From an uncultured Clostridia bacterium (lineage in GTDB: Bacteria; Bacillota; Clostridia; Oscillospirales; Acutalibacteraceae): 7,323 nt of DNA. This document shows positions 1 through 5,963 of this stretch, one piece after another. Within the stretch, counting starts at the first letter, position 1. Every line of letters begins with the position of its first letter. Below the pieces are notes generated by a model that saw nothing but the letters and a program-made list of their open reading frames with translations, was not told the origin of the DNA and did no database searches. The stretch covers positions 1 through 7,323 of the forward strand of contig CAMBNE010000044.1 of assembly GCA_945868935.1 (NCBI GenBank), in the 5' to 3' direction. The translations under genes and the position numbers were made by a program.

Positions 1-46
1 CTCCACACTCCAAACTCCACACTCTGCTAAATTATGGTTTATATCA
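1..46. repeat. End of a short heptamer/inverted-repeat element, cut by the window edge
   Basis: Four heptamer-period units (1-6 partial, 7-13, 14-20, 21-27: CTCCAC, ACTCCAA, ACTCCAC, ACTCTGC) are followed directly by an end motif TAAATTATGGTTTATATCA at 28-46. That end motif matches the reverse complement of 1880-1898 at 18 of 19 positions. The heptamer block also lines up unit for unit with the reverse complement of 1901-1928. I read this as one end of a second, diverged and oppositely oriented copy of the element at 1880-1970. The rest of it would lie upstream of the window. No protein is encoded, so it would be a non-autonomous (MITE-like) repeat or an intergenic repeat. Mobility is inference. 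Confidence 0.6.
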
Positions 47-304
47 TTAATTAAGCCTGAATTCAAGGCTGAGTAAAAGGGGTAATCAGAATTAGGAATA
101 ATCTTCCTGTTGAATTTTGTCGAATTTTCCTTTATTTTATAGAAGGCGTAATCGCTTTTTGCCGCCGGAATAAATAAAGGTATTATAAAACAAAATAATT
201 GCTCCTGATAATTCATTTACAGACAAAATATTTTACTGTTTCCTGCAAATTATGTGTTAATTCTTCCTAATTTACGTTTTTTCCCGAAATTATTCGTTTA
301 TATA
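47..304. other. AT-rich non-coding leader without a recognised gene
   Basis: This stretch, together with the promoter and leader up to 421, holds no gene I can support. It contains a small palindrome at 54-70 (AGCCT and AGGCT arms around a GAATTCA core) with no T-run, so it does not look like a terminator. A 72-codon minus-strand frame is open to the window edge but has no ribosome binding site. The region is most simply the spacer between an unseen upstream gene or repeat and the polysaccharide operon. Confidence 0.5.
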
Positions 305-333
305 TTGAAAAAACAGAAATTATATTATATAAT
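305..333 (+). promoter_or_regulatory. Sigma-A type promoter for the polysaccharide operon
   Basis: A -35 box TTGAAA at 305-310 and a perfect -10 box TATAAT at 328-333 are separated by 17 bp, the ideal spacing for a housekeeping sigma-A promoter. Transcription would start near 340, leaving a leader of about 80 nt before the ATG at 422. A second TATAAT at 358-363 has only a poor -35 partner. The promoter's position also argues that the first gene starts at 422 rather than at the ATG at 254, which would lie upstream of the transcript. Confidence 0.7.
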
Positions 334-407
334 ATGTTTAAATAGGTTATTATGGAATATAATGCTGTTTTTTCGGTTATTCAGCGTTTATTATTCACAC
401 TTTATCC

Positions 408-413
408 GAGGAG
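408..413 (+). promoter_or_regulatory. Ribosome binding site that fixes the capA start
   Basis: GAGGAG (AGGAG core at 409-413) lies 8 nt before the ATG at 422. The upstream in-frame ATG at 254 has no comparable site and lies upstream of the promoter, so 422 is chosen as the start. Confidence 0.75.
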
Positions 414-421
414 TTTATTTT

Positions 422-1135
422 ATGGAAATTTCATTTAAGGACATACTTCAAATAATCAGAAAAAATCTCATTTTCATCATAATTGCTTCGCTTTTATTCT
501 CGGTATGCTCATTTTTTGTGACCAAATTTTTCATAAAAAAGAGCTACACTGCTACCGTAAAGCTTTACGTAAGCACCGACTATAAAAACTCAAACAGCGG
601 ATATGATGATTTAAGCGCATACAACTATTCTTCAAAGCTTGTTGCAACATACATCGAGCTTCTTGATACCAACAATTTTTATGAGTCTGTTTCAAAAACG
701 CTCAACGACAAATACACCGCAACCGAGCTGAAGTCAAAGGTTAAATTCACCGGCGTTGAAGATACCGAGGTTTTCAAGGCTGATGTTGTTTCAGACAGCC
801 CTGCCGAGGCAAAAAATATTGCAGACGCAGTTGCAAAAACAGCACCGGGAACAATATCGGAGCTTCTGAGCACCAACGCAAAGCTTAAAATTGTTGACGA
901 AGCAACTACTCCTCAGAATCCGACCTCGCCTAACGTAACAAGAAACGTAATTATCGCACTTCTTATCGGCTTGGTGATTTCGCTTGTAATTTCCTTTATC
1001 CGTGATTACTTTGATGTCAAGATTAAATATGACGACGATATGACCACAATCAGCAACGTTCCTGTGCTTGCCGCAATACCTGATTTCGAGTATTTTGCAA
1101 AGAACTTAAAAGCAGCACAAGCTCAGAAAAACTGA
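422..1135 (+). CDS. capA: CapA/YveK-type polysaccharide co-polymerase (Wzz domain), modulator of the tyrosine kinase
   Basis: The 237-residue protein has the layout of Gram-positive chain-length determinants. A short cytoplasmic N-terminus is followed by a first membrane helix (about 16-38) and a Wzz-like extracellular domain (about 40-170). A proline-rich PQNPTSPN stretch (164-171) sits just before the second helix (about 175-193), and a roughly 44-residue cytoplasmic tail follows. In this family (CapA, CpsC, YveK) the tail binds and activates the separately encoded BY-kinase, and the pair sets polymer chain length at the membrane. The kinase gene follows after 17 nt, as expected. I see the two helices and the proline motif; the role comes from the family and the neighbour. 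The start at 422 is set by a strong ribosome binding site and by the promoter at 305-333. No PHP-type phosphatase (CpsB/YwqE) gene is present in the window. Confidence 0.88.
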   Translation: MEISFKDILQIIRKNLIFIIIASLLFSVCSFFVTKFFIKKSYTATVKLYVSTDYKNSNSGYDDLSAYNYSSKLVATYIELLDTNNFYESVSKTLNDKYTATELKSKVKFTGVEDTEVFKADVVSDSPAEAKNIADAVAKTAPGTISELLSTNAKLKIVDEATTPQNPTSPNVTRNVIIALLIGLVISLVISFIRDYFDVKIKYDDDMTTISNVPVLAAIPDFEYFAKNLKAAQAQKN

Positions 1136-1152
1136 CAGAGAGGTGATTACAA

Positions 1153-1857
1153 ATGGCTAAAGCAAAAATCGACCGTTCAATTGATACCGAAGCTCTTGGC
1201 TTTCAGATAAGGGAATCCTACAAAACCGCAAGAACAAACATTGCGTATTCAATAATTAAAAAAGGCTGCAAAAAAATAGCCTTTACCAGCTCGGCTAAAG
1301 GTGAAGGAAAAACCGTTACGGCTATGAACGTAGCATCGGCGCTTGCTCAGCAGGTTGACACAAAGGTGCTTGTAATTGAGTGCGACCTCCGCCGTCCGCA
1401 CGTTCACTCTGCACTGAAGCTTGCACCTACACCGGGACTGACAAATTATCTCAACGATGAATGTACGGTTGACGAGATTATTCAGCCAACAAAGCTTTCA
1501 AATATGAATGCCGTATGCTACGGCGCAGTTCCGCCCAACCCGTCGGAGCTGCTTGCAAGCGAGGCTATGGCTGACTTTATAAAAATGCAGGAAAAAGACT
1601 ACGACTATATTATTTTTGACACACCGCCAATCGGCGTTGTAATTGACGCCGTGCCGATTATCAAGGCTTCCGACGGAGTTGTTGTGGTTGTAAAGAACAA
1701 CTCCACAACCTATCCTCAGCTTAACAAAACGCTTGAAACACTTGAGCGCTCAGGCGGCAAGACGCTCGGCGTTATTATTAATAAGGTTAAGCCTGCTGAA
1801 ACGAAAAAATATAAAAACGGTTACGGTAATTATTCTTACGGTTATTACGGCTACTAA
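1153..1857 (+). CDS. capB: CapB/CpsD-family bacterial tyrosine kinase (BY-kinase)
   Basis: This 234-residue cytoplasmic P-loop ATPase autophosphorylates on tyrosines and cycles to control capsule polymer export and length. Visible motifs in order: an EX2(K/R)X2R oligomerisation motif (E21, K24, R27); Walker A SSAKGEGKT (46-54); Walker A' VLVIECDLRRP (72-82); Walker B YIIFDTPP (152-159); and a tyrosine cluster at the C-terminus (Y220, 224, 227, 229, 231, 232, 234), the usual autophosphorylation tail. Length matches stand-alone Gram-positive kinases. The usual Walker A' pattern is D-x-D-x-R; here the first acidic residue is Glu (E76) and D78 is kept, so activity is still likely. AGAGGTGA at 1139-1146 lies 6 nt before the ATG. 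The gene follows capA by 17 nt, so the two are surely co-transcribed. A MinD/ParA-type ATPase is excluded by the tyrosine tail and the neighbour. Confidence 0.93.
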   Translation: MAKAKIDRSIDTEALGFQIRESYKTARTNIAYSIIKKGCKKIAFTSSAKGEGKTVTAMNVASALAQQVDTKVLVIECDLRRPHVHSALKLAPTPGLTNYLNDECTVDEIIQPTKLSNMNAVCYGAVPPNPSELLASEAMADFIKMQEKDYDYIIFDTPPIGVVIDAVPIIKASDGVVVVVKNNSTTYPQLNKTLETLERSGGKTLGVIINKVKPAETKKYKNGYGNYSYGYYGY

Positions 1858-1879
1858 ATTTTTCGCTTATCGCTTTTAG

Positions 1880-1970
1880 TGAGATAAACCATAATTTAAT
1901 GCGGAATGCGGAATTCGGAATGCGGAATTAATGGTCGGTCGAGTGCCTCGACAAATTTTGGTTTATGTCA
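1880..1970. repeat. Complete 91-bp MITE-like element with imperfect terminal inverted repeats and a heptamer core
   Basis: The ends at 1880-1898 and 1952-1970 are inverted copies of each other (16 of 19 matches). Between them lie four tandem heptamers at 1901-1928 (GCGGAAT, GCGGAAT, TCGGAAT, GCGGAAT) and a perfect 6-bp-stem hairpin, GTCGAG-TGC-CTCGAC, at 1938-1952. There is no room for a protein. A second, partial copy in opposite orientation lies at 1-46. It sits between the kinase gene and the transferase gene in what otherwise looks like one operon. I see no clear target-site duplication, so whether it moved by transposition is unproven. It could also act as a transcript-stabilising or partial terminator structure. 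Confidence 0.68.
1938..1952. other. Perfect short hairpin inside the repeat element
   Basis: GTCGAG and CTCGAC form a perfect 6-bp stem around a 3-nt TGC loop. It is not followed by a T-run (the next bases are AAATTTTGG), so it is not a convincing intrinsic terminator. It may be a recognition or folding structure of the repeat element. Confidence 0.5.
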
Positions 1971-1991
1971 TAAATAACGACTTTTATAACG

Positions 1992-2000
1992 TGTTAAAAT
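1992..2000 (+). promoter_or_regulatory. Possible extended -10 promoter before the sugar transferase
   Basis: TG-n-TAAAAT at 1992-2000 fits an extended -10 element but has no recognisable -35 box at the right distance. Transcription would start near 2007, almost on top of the ATG at 2009, giving a leaderless or very short-leader message. That would fit the absence of a clear ribosome binding site there. Read-through from the kinase gene is an equal alternative. Confidence 0.3.
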
Positions 2001-2008
2001 GAGTATAT

Positions 2009-2683
2009 ATGGGTACATCAATGAAAAAAAGAAATCTTAAAACTGCAAAAGTAACAAGTAAATATGTTGCAAAAAAACCTTTTTATGATTTTATCAAGCG
2101 GTTTGCCGATATTGTCTGCTCGGCAATTGCAATAGTTCTTCTTTCTCCGTTTTTCATTATTATAAGTATTGCAATAAAGGCAACAAGCAAAGGACCGGTA
2201 ATTTTTGTACATCAAAGAGTCGGAAAAAACGGCAAAAAAATCGGAATTTACAAATTCAGAAGTATGGTAATGAACGCCGAGGAGCTTATTGAAAAATTCA
2301 CTCCCGAGCAGAAAGAGGAGTTTCAGAAGAATTTCAAGCTTGAAAACGACCCCCGAATTACAAAAATCGGAAAGTTTTTGAGAAAGACAAGCCTTGACGA
2401 GCTTCCGCAGCTTTTCAACATTTTAAAAGGTGATTTATCCATTGTCGGTCCTCGCCCGATTATGGAGGTAGAAACCAGAATTTACGGTGAATACAAGGAT
2501 ATGCTGTTAAGCGTAAAGCCCGGCCTTACGGGATTCTGGGCGGCAAACGGTAGAAGCGACACAAGCTACAAAAGGCGCAGAGCGATGGAGATTTATTACG
2601 TCAAGAACCGTTCTCTGCTTTTTGACATTAAGATTATTTTAAAAACCGCAGTTTCCGTATTCAAAGGCGAAGGTGCAAAATAA
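2009..2683 (+). CDS. Undecaprenyl-phosphate sugar-1-phosphate transferase (priming phosphoglycosyl transferase)
   Basis: The 224-residue protein is a small monotopic phosphoglycosyl transferase of the PglC/WcaJ C-terminal type. It transfers a sugar-1-phosphate from a nucleotide sugar to undecaprenyl phosphate at the inner face of the membrane, starting a repeat unit. Seen in order: KRFAD (30-34); a re-entrant membrane helix (about 34-56) with the helix-breaking Ser-Pro (46-47); GPVIFVHQRVGKNGK (62-76); YKFRSM (81-86); the catalytic Asp-Glu dyad in SLDELPQ (D130, E131); SIVGPRP (144-150); and KPGLTGFWAANGRSD (170-184). The four N-terminal helices and extra domain of WbaP/WcaJ are missing, as in short Firmicute versions. 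Sugar specificity cannot be read (Glc, Gal or an amino sugar). Start choice is uncertain: neither the ATG at 2009 nor the one at 2021 (220 residues) has a good ribosome binding site. Confidence 0.92.
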   Translation: MGTSMKKRNLKTAKVTSKYVAKKPFYDFIKRFADIVCSAIAIVLLSPFFIIISIAIKATSKGPVIFVHQRVGKNGKKIGIYKFRSMVMNAEELIEKFTPEQKEEFQKNFKLENDPRITKIGKFLRKTSLDELPQLFNILKGDLSIVGPRPIMEVETRIYGEYKDMLLSVKPGLTGFWAANGRSDTSYKRRRAMEIYYVKNRSLLFDIKIILKTAVSVFKGEGAK

Positions 2684-2698
2684 CAGCGATTGATTTAT

Positions 2699-2704
2699 GG
2701 AGGG
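2699..2704 (+). promoter_or_regulatory. Ribosome binding site that fixes the rfbF start
   Basis: GGAGGG lies 6 nt before the ATG at 2711. The alternative in-frame start at 2690 would place this site inside the gene and would add seven residues ahead of the conserved MKAVILAGG N-terminus. The start at 2711 is therefore preferred. Confidence 0.8.
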
Positions 2705-2710
2705 TATCTG

Positions 2711-3490
2711 ATGAAAGCAGTAATACTTGCAGGCGGATTCGGAACAAGAATTTCCGAAGAATCGCAGTTCAAGCCTAAGCCGATGATTGAAATCGGTGAA
2801 ATGCCTATTATCTGGCACATTATGAAGCTTTACTCCGCTTACGGAATAAACGAATTTGTGATATGCGCAGGCTACAAACAGCACGTAATCAAGGAATGGT
2901 TTGCCGATTATTTTCTGCACACCTCCGACATTACCTTTGATTTTACTCAGGATGACAAAATTATCGTTCACAACAAGCGTGCCGAGCAGTGGAAGGTCAC
3001 CGTTGTTGACACAGGACTTAACACAATGACAGGCGGCAGACTTAAAAGAGTTAAAAGCTACATAGGCGACGAGCCGTTCTTTATGACATACGGCGACGGT
3101 GTTGCCGACGTTGACATAAACGCTCTGCTTGACTTTCACAAAAGTCACGGCAGACTTGCCACAATGACTGCAATAAAACCGGACAGCCGCTTCGGTGTGC
3201 TTGATTTGTCGGAAAGCAACGAAGTCAGGGCTTTCCGTGAAAAAAACGCAGTTGACTCTGGCTACATAAACGCAGGCTTTATGGTACTTTCACCGAAGGT
3301 GCTCGACTACGTAAAGGACGATACGATAATGTTTGAGCGTGAGCCTATGGAAAGGCTTGCCGCTGAAAATCAGCTTATGTGCTACAAGCACAACGGCTTC
3401 TGGCAGTGTATGGACACCCTGCGTGACAAGGAAAAGCTTGAAAGGCTGTGGGCTGAAAACAAAGCTCCCTGGAAGGTGTGGAACGACTGA
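2711..3490 (+). CDS. rfbF: Glucose-1-phosphate cytidylyltransferase
   Basis: It catalyses CTP + alpha-D-glucose-1-phosphate to CDP-D-glucose + pyrophosphate in the cytoplasm, the entry step to all CDP-3,6-dideoxyhexoses. The 259 residues match the family's usual length. Signatures: the nucleotidyltransferase loop LAGGFGTRISEE (6-17) followed by KPKPMIEIG (21-29); DTGLNTMTGGRLKR (100-113); the metal-binding TYGDGVADVD (126-135); and GFWQCMDTLRDK (229-240). The DTG-TGGR segment and the C-terminal WQCMDT block separate RfbF from glucose-1-phosphate thymidylyltransferases (RmlA) and UTP-using GalU. The gene begins 27 nt after the transferase gene with a strong ribosome binding site, and its stop overlaps the next start (TGATG at 3488-3492), implying coupled translation with rfbG. 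Confidence 0.96.
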   Translation: MKAVILAGGFGTRISEESQFKPKPMIEIGEMPIIWHIMKLYSAYGINEFVICAGYKQHVIKEWFADYFLHTSDITFDFTQDDKIIVHNKRAEQWKVTVVDTGLNTMTGGRLKRVKSYIGDEPFFMTYGDGVADVDINALLDFHKSHGRLATMTAIKPDSRFGVLDLSESNEVRAFREKNAVDSGYINAGFMVLSPKVLDYVKDDTIMFEREPMERLAAENQLMCYKHNGFWQCMDTLRDKEKLERLWAENKAPWKVWND

Positions 3491-4539
3491 TGCAAGGCTT
3501 TTATAAAGGAAAACGAGTTTTTATAACAGGACATACCGGCTTTAAGGGAAGCTGGCTTTGTAAGATTTTATCAGGCTGGGGAGCCGAGGTTACGGGCTAT
3601 TCGCTAAATCCTCCGACTCAGCCGAATCTTTTTGATATTGCAGGTATCGCTGATGACATAAACTCGGTTATCGGCGATATTCGTGATTATGACTCACTGA
3701 AAAAGGCGTTTGACGAGGCAAAGCCCGAAATTGTCCTGCACCTTGCGGCTCAGCCGATTGTGCGTGACAGCTACAAAATGCCTGCATATACATATGAAAC
3801 AAACGTTATGGGAACGGTGAACATTCTTGAATGTGTGCGTCAGAGCGACTGCGTAAAATCGTTTCTCAACGTAACCACCGACAAGGTGTACAAAAACAAG
3901 GAGTGGCAGTGGGGCTACCGTGAAAACGAACCGCTTGACGGCTTTGACCCCTATTCAAACAGCAAAAGCTGTTCGGAGCTTGTCACTCACAGCTACAAAA
4001 ATTCTTTCTTCGCTGACGGCAGAGTTGCTGTTTCAACCGCAAGGGCGGGCAACGTAATCGGCGGAGGAGATTTTGCAAACGACAGAATCATTCCCGACTG
4101 CGTCCGTGCGCTTGAAAAGGGCGAGAATATCGTTGTGAGAAATCCGTTCTCAACACGTCCGTATCAGCACGTTTTAGAGCCGCTCTATGCCTACCTTATG
4201 ATAGCAAAGGCACAGTATGAGAACATTAAATTCGCAGATTACTACAACGTAGGACCCGACGAGTGCGACTGTGTAACAACGGGCGAGCTTGTCGATTTGT
4301 TTGTAAAATACACGGACGGAAAAATAAAACGTGTTGACAAAAGCGAAGAAAACGCCGTTCACGAGGCGAATTTTCTTAAGCTCGACTGCTCAAAGCTGAA
4401 GTCCGTTTTCGGCTGGAAACCGCACTGGCACGTTACCGACGCAGTTGAAAAAACGGTTGAATGGTCACGTGTGTGGCTTGAAAAAGGCGACGTTCGCAGG
4501 TGTATGGACGAGCAGATTGAAAACTTCTTAAACATCTGA
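3490..4539 (+). CDS. rfbG: CDP-glucose 4,6-dehydratase
   Basis: It converts CDP-D-glucose to CDP-4-keto-6-deoxy-D-glucose using bound NAD+, the second step of the pathway. The 349 residues form an extended short-chain dehydrogenase. Visible motifs: the NAD-binding GHTGFKG (14-20); HLAAQPIVRDSY (84-95); the dehydratase motif TTDKVY (129-134), with the Thr, Asp and Lys used in dehydration; the catalytic YSNSK (Y155, K159); RAGNVIGGGDF (185-195); and a C-terminal RPYQHVLEPL (223-232). The last is typical of RfbG and unlike RmlB. The ATG at 3490 overlaps the rfbF stop by one base. A GTG at 3478 is in frame, but it would lie inside rfbF and has no better ribosome site. GGAAGGTG at 3471-3478 could serve the ATG at 11 nt. 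Confidence 0.96.
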   Translation: MQGFYKGKRVFITGHTGFKGSWLCKILSGWGAEVTGYSLNPPTQPNLFDIAGIADDINSVIGDIRDYDSLKKAFDEAKPEIVLHLAAQPIVRDSYKMPAYTYETNVMGTVNILECVRQSDCVKSFLNVTTDKVYKNKEWQWGYRENEPLDGFDPYSNSKSCSELVTHSYKNSFFADGRVAVSTARAGNVIGGGDFANDRIIPDCVRALEKGENIVVRNPFSTRPYQHVLEPLYAYLMIAKAQYENIKFADYYNVGPDECDCVTTGELVDLFVKYTDGKIKRVDKSEENAVHEANFLKLDCSKLKSVFGWKPHWHVTDAVEKTVEWSRVWLEKGDVRRCMDEQIENFLNI

Positions 4540-4552
4540 ATATAATTTTTAC

Positions 4553-4558
4553 GGAGGA
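4553..4558 (+). promoter_or_regulatory. Strong ribosome binding site of rfbH
   Basis: GGAGGA lies 7 nt before the ATG at 4566. It is among the strongest sites in the window and supports the full-length 447-residue start. Confidence 0.8.
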
Positions 4559-4565
4559 CAGAATT

Positions 4566-5909
4566 ATGAGTAACTGGAACAACGAGGCAGAAGCTCGTGA
4601 ACAAATCAAAGCACTTGTTACGGAGTATTATCACGACTTCAAGGAAAAGAAAGAACCCTTTAAACCCGGCGACAGAATCAGCTACGCTTCCCGTGTGTTT
4701 GACGAGAAGGAGATGTGCAGTCTTACAGACGCAATGCTTGACTTCTGGCTTACAACAGGACGTTTTTCAGACGAATTCGAATCGGAATTTGCAAAGTGGA
4801 TAGGCGTAAAATACGCTCATCTTGTAAACAGCGGTTCTTCGGCAAACCTTATCGCATTTTCTGTTCTTACCGCACCTGAGCTCGGCGACCGTCAGATTAA
4901 ACGAGGCGACGAGGTTATCACCGTTGCCTGCGGATTTCCTACAACCGTAACTCCAATTCTCCAGTACGGTGCTGTTCCCGTTTTCGTCGATGTAACAGTA
5001 CCTCAATATAATATCGACATTACAAAACTTGAGGGTGCGCTTTCGGAAAAGACAAGGGCTGTTATGATTGCACATACTCTCGGCAACCCCTTTGACCTTG
5101 CTGCAGTAAAATCCTTCTGTGACAGGCACAATCTCTGGCTTGTGGAAGATAACTGCGACGCACTCGGCACTCAATATACAATCGACGGTGTAACAAAGTT
5201 CTCCGGCACATGGGGCGATATCGGTACAAGCAGCTTTTATCCGCCGCATCATATGACAATGGGCGAAGGCGGCTGCGTTTATACAGACAATCCGACGCTC
5301 AACAGACTCATTCTCTCATATCGCGACTGGGGACGTGACTGCATCTGTCCGTCAGGTCGTGACAATTTCTGTAATCACCGCTTTGACGGTCAGTACGGCG
5401 AGCTTCCGCAGGGCTATGACCACAAGTATGTGTACAGTCACTTCGGCTACAATCTCAAGGTTACTGACCTTCAGGCTGCCGTTGGCTGCGAACAGCTCAA
5501 GAAATTCCCCTCATTCATTGAACGCCGCCGTCACAACTGGGAGCGTCTTTACAAAGCTCTTGAGTGTGTTCAGGACAGAATCATTCTCCCTCAGCCTGCT
5601 GAAAACAGCAGACCGTCGTGGTTTGGATTCCTTATATCCGTCAGACCCGAAACCGGTCTTGACCGTAACAAGGTAACAAGATATATCGAAGAGCATAATG
5701 TTCAGACACGACTTCTCTTCAGCGGAAATCTTATTAAGCACCCCTGCTTTGACCAGATAAGAGGAACAGACGCATACCGTGTTTACGGCGACCTCACAAA
5801 CACAGAATTTATTATGAACAACACATTCTGGGTTGGTGTTTATCCGGGTATGACCGATGAAATGATTGATTATATGGCAAAGGTAATCTGCGACGCTGTT
5901 TCCTGCTGA
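4566..5909 (+). CDS. rfbH: CDP-4-keto-6-deoxy-D-glucose 3-dehydrase (RfbH/E1/AscC), PMP and [2Fe-2S] enzyme
   Basis: RfbH belongs to the DegT/DnrJ/EryC1 aminotransferase fold but removes the C-3 hydroxyl instead of transaminating. It uses pyridoxamine phosphate and a [2Fe-2S] cluster with an electron-delivering partner (E3). The 447 residues fit the family. The fold's cofactor region is clear: NSGSSANL (88-95), EDNCDALG (194-201) and SFYPPHHMTMGEGG (223-236). H228 replaces the Schiff-base lysine, the hallmark of E1, and means PMP is not covalently bound. Candidate cluster ligands are C197 plus C259-x-C261-x7-C269 within RDWGRDCICPSGRDNFC (253-269), matching the published ligand pattern apart from a slightly longer first spacing. 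The N-terminal extension (1-45) is also typical of RfbH. It lies 26 nt after rfbG with a strong ribosome site. No E3 reductase gene is visible, so electron delivery must be encoded elsewhere. Confidence 0.96.
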   Translation: MSNWNNEAEAREQIKALVTEYYHDFKEKKEPFKPGDRISYASRVFDEKEMCSLTDAMLDFWLTTGRFSDEFESEFAKWIGVKYAHLVNSGSSANLIAFSVLTAPELGDRQIKRGDEVITVACGFPTTVTPILQYGAVPVFVDVTVPQYNIDITKLEGALSEKTRAVMIAHTLGNPFDLAAVKSFCDRHNLWLVEDNCDALGTQYTIDGVTKFSGTWGDIGTSSFYPPHHMTMGEGGCVYTDNPTLNRLILSYRDWGRDCICPSGRDNFCNHRFDGQYGELPQGYDHKYVYSHFGYNLKVTDLQAAVGCEQLKKFPSFIERRRHNWERLYKALECVQDRIILPQPAENSRPSWFGFLISVRPETGLDRNKVTRYIEEHNVQTRLLFSGNLIKHPCFDQIRGTDAYRVYGDLTNTEFIMNNTFWVGVYPGMTDEMIDYMAKVICDAVSC

Positions 5910-5913
5910 CAGT

Positions 5914-5963
5914 AAGCTATTGTAACGGGAGAAACAGTATGAAAAAAGCTATTGTAACGGGAG
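5914..5963 (+). repeat. Perfect 18-bp direct repeat spanning the start of the reductase gene
   Basis: AAGCTATTGTAACGGGAG occurs at 5914-5931 and again at 5946-5963, 32 bp apart. The second copy is coding: it encodes residues 3-9 (K-A-I-V-T-G-A) of the Rossmann N-terminus. The first copy is in the leader, and its GGGAG end (5927-5931) is the ribosome binding site, 7 nt before the ATG at 5939. An 18-of-18 match so close together is unlikely by chance and suggests a local duplication. Confidence 0.95.

Noticed and set aside
1..216. A 72-codon minus-strand frame starting at 216 and open to the window edge, with a slightly hydrophobic N-terminus
   Set aside because: There is no Shine-Dalgarno sequence before its ATG, a stop codon lies directly upstream, its distal end runs through the repeat at 1-46, and the translation matches no family I know. 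An open frame of this length in AT-rich spacer is plausible by chance, though truncation prevents full exclusion.
254..421. Upstream in-frame ATG that would extend CapA by 56 residues
   Set aside because: It lies upstream of the TTGAAA-17-TATAAT promoter, has no ribosome site, and would add a long basic/aromatic tail unknown in the family. The start at 422 has a strong ribosome site.
352..438. A 28-codon small frame in the capA leader, overlapping the capA start by 17 nt
   Set aside because: Its ribosome binding site is very weak and the peptide shows no feature. It could couple translation, but there is nothing beyond position to support it.
1865..1890. Possible stem GCTTATC/GATAAAC as a terminator after capB
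   Set aside because: One mismatch, a long 12-nt loop and no T-run after the stem. The sequence overlaps the end of the repeat element, which explains it better.
1901..1928. Tandem heptamers considered as a CRISPR-like or protein-binding iteron array
   Set aside because: Units are only 7 nt with no spacers and only four copies, and no replication or cas gene is nearby. They are part of the repeat element.
2639..3148. A 169-codon minus-strand frame
   Set aside because: It is the antisense shadow of rfbF, which has full family signatures on the + strand. The minus frame has no family resemblance.
3478..3489. GTG start four codons upstream of the rfbG ATG
   Set aside because: It would lie deeper inside rfbF without a better-placed ribosome site, and the ATG at 3490 forms the common TGATG coupling overlap.
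4767..5252. A 161-codon cysteine-rich minus-strand frame
   Set aside because: It is opposite the well-conserved cofactor region of rfbH and is a frame shadow; its composition reflects the complement of rfbH codons.
5335..5676. A 113-codon + strand frame rich in Thr and Ser
   Set aside because: It lies entirely inside rfbH in another frame, with no ribosome site and no family match.
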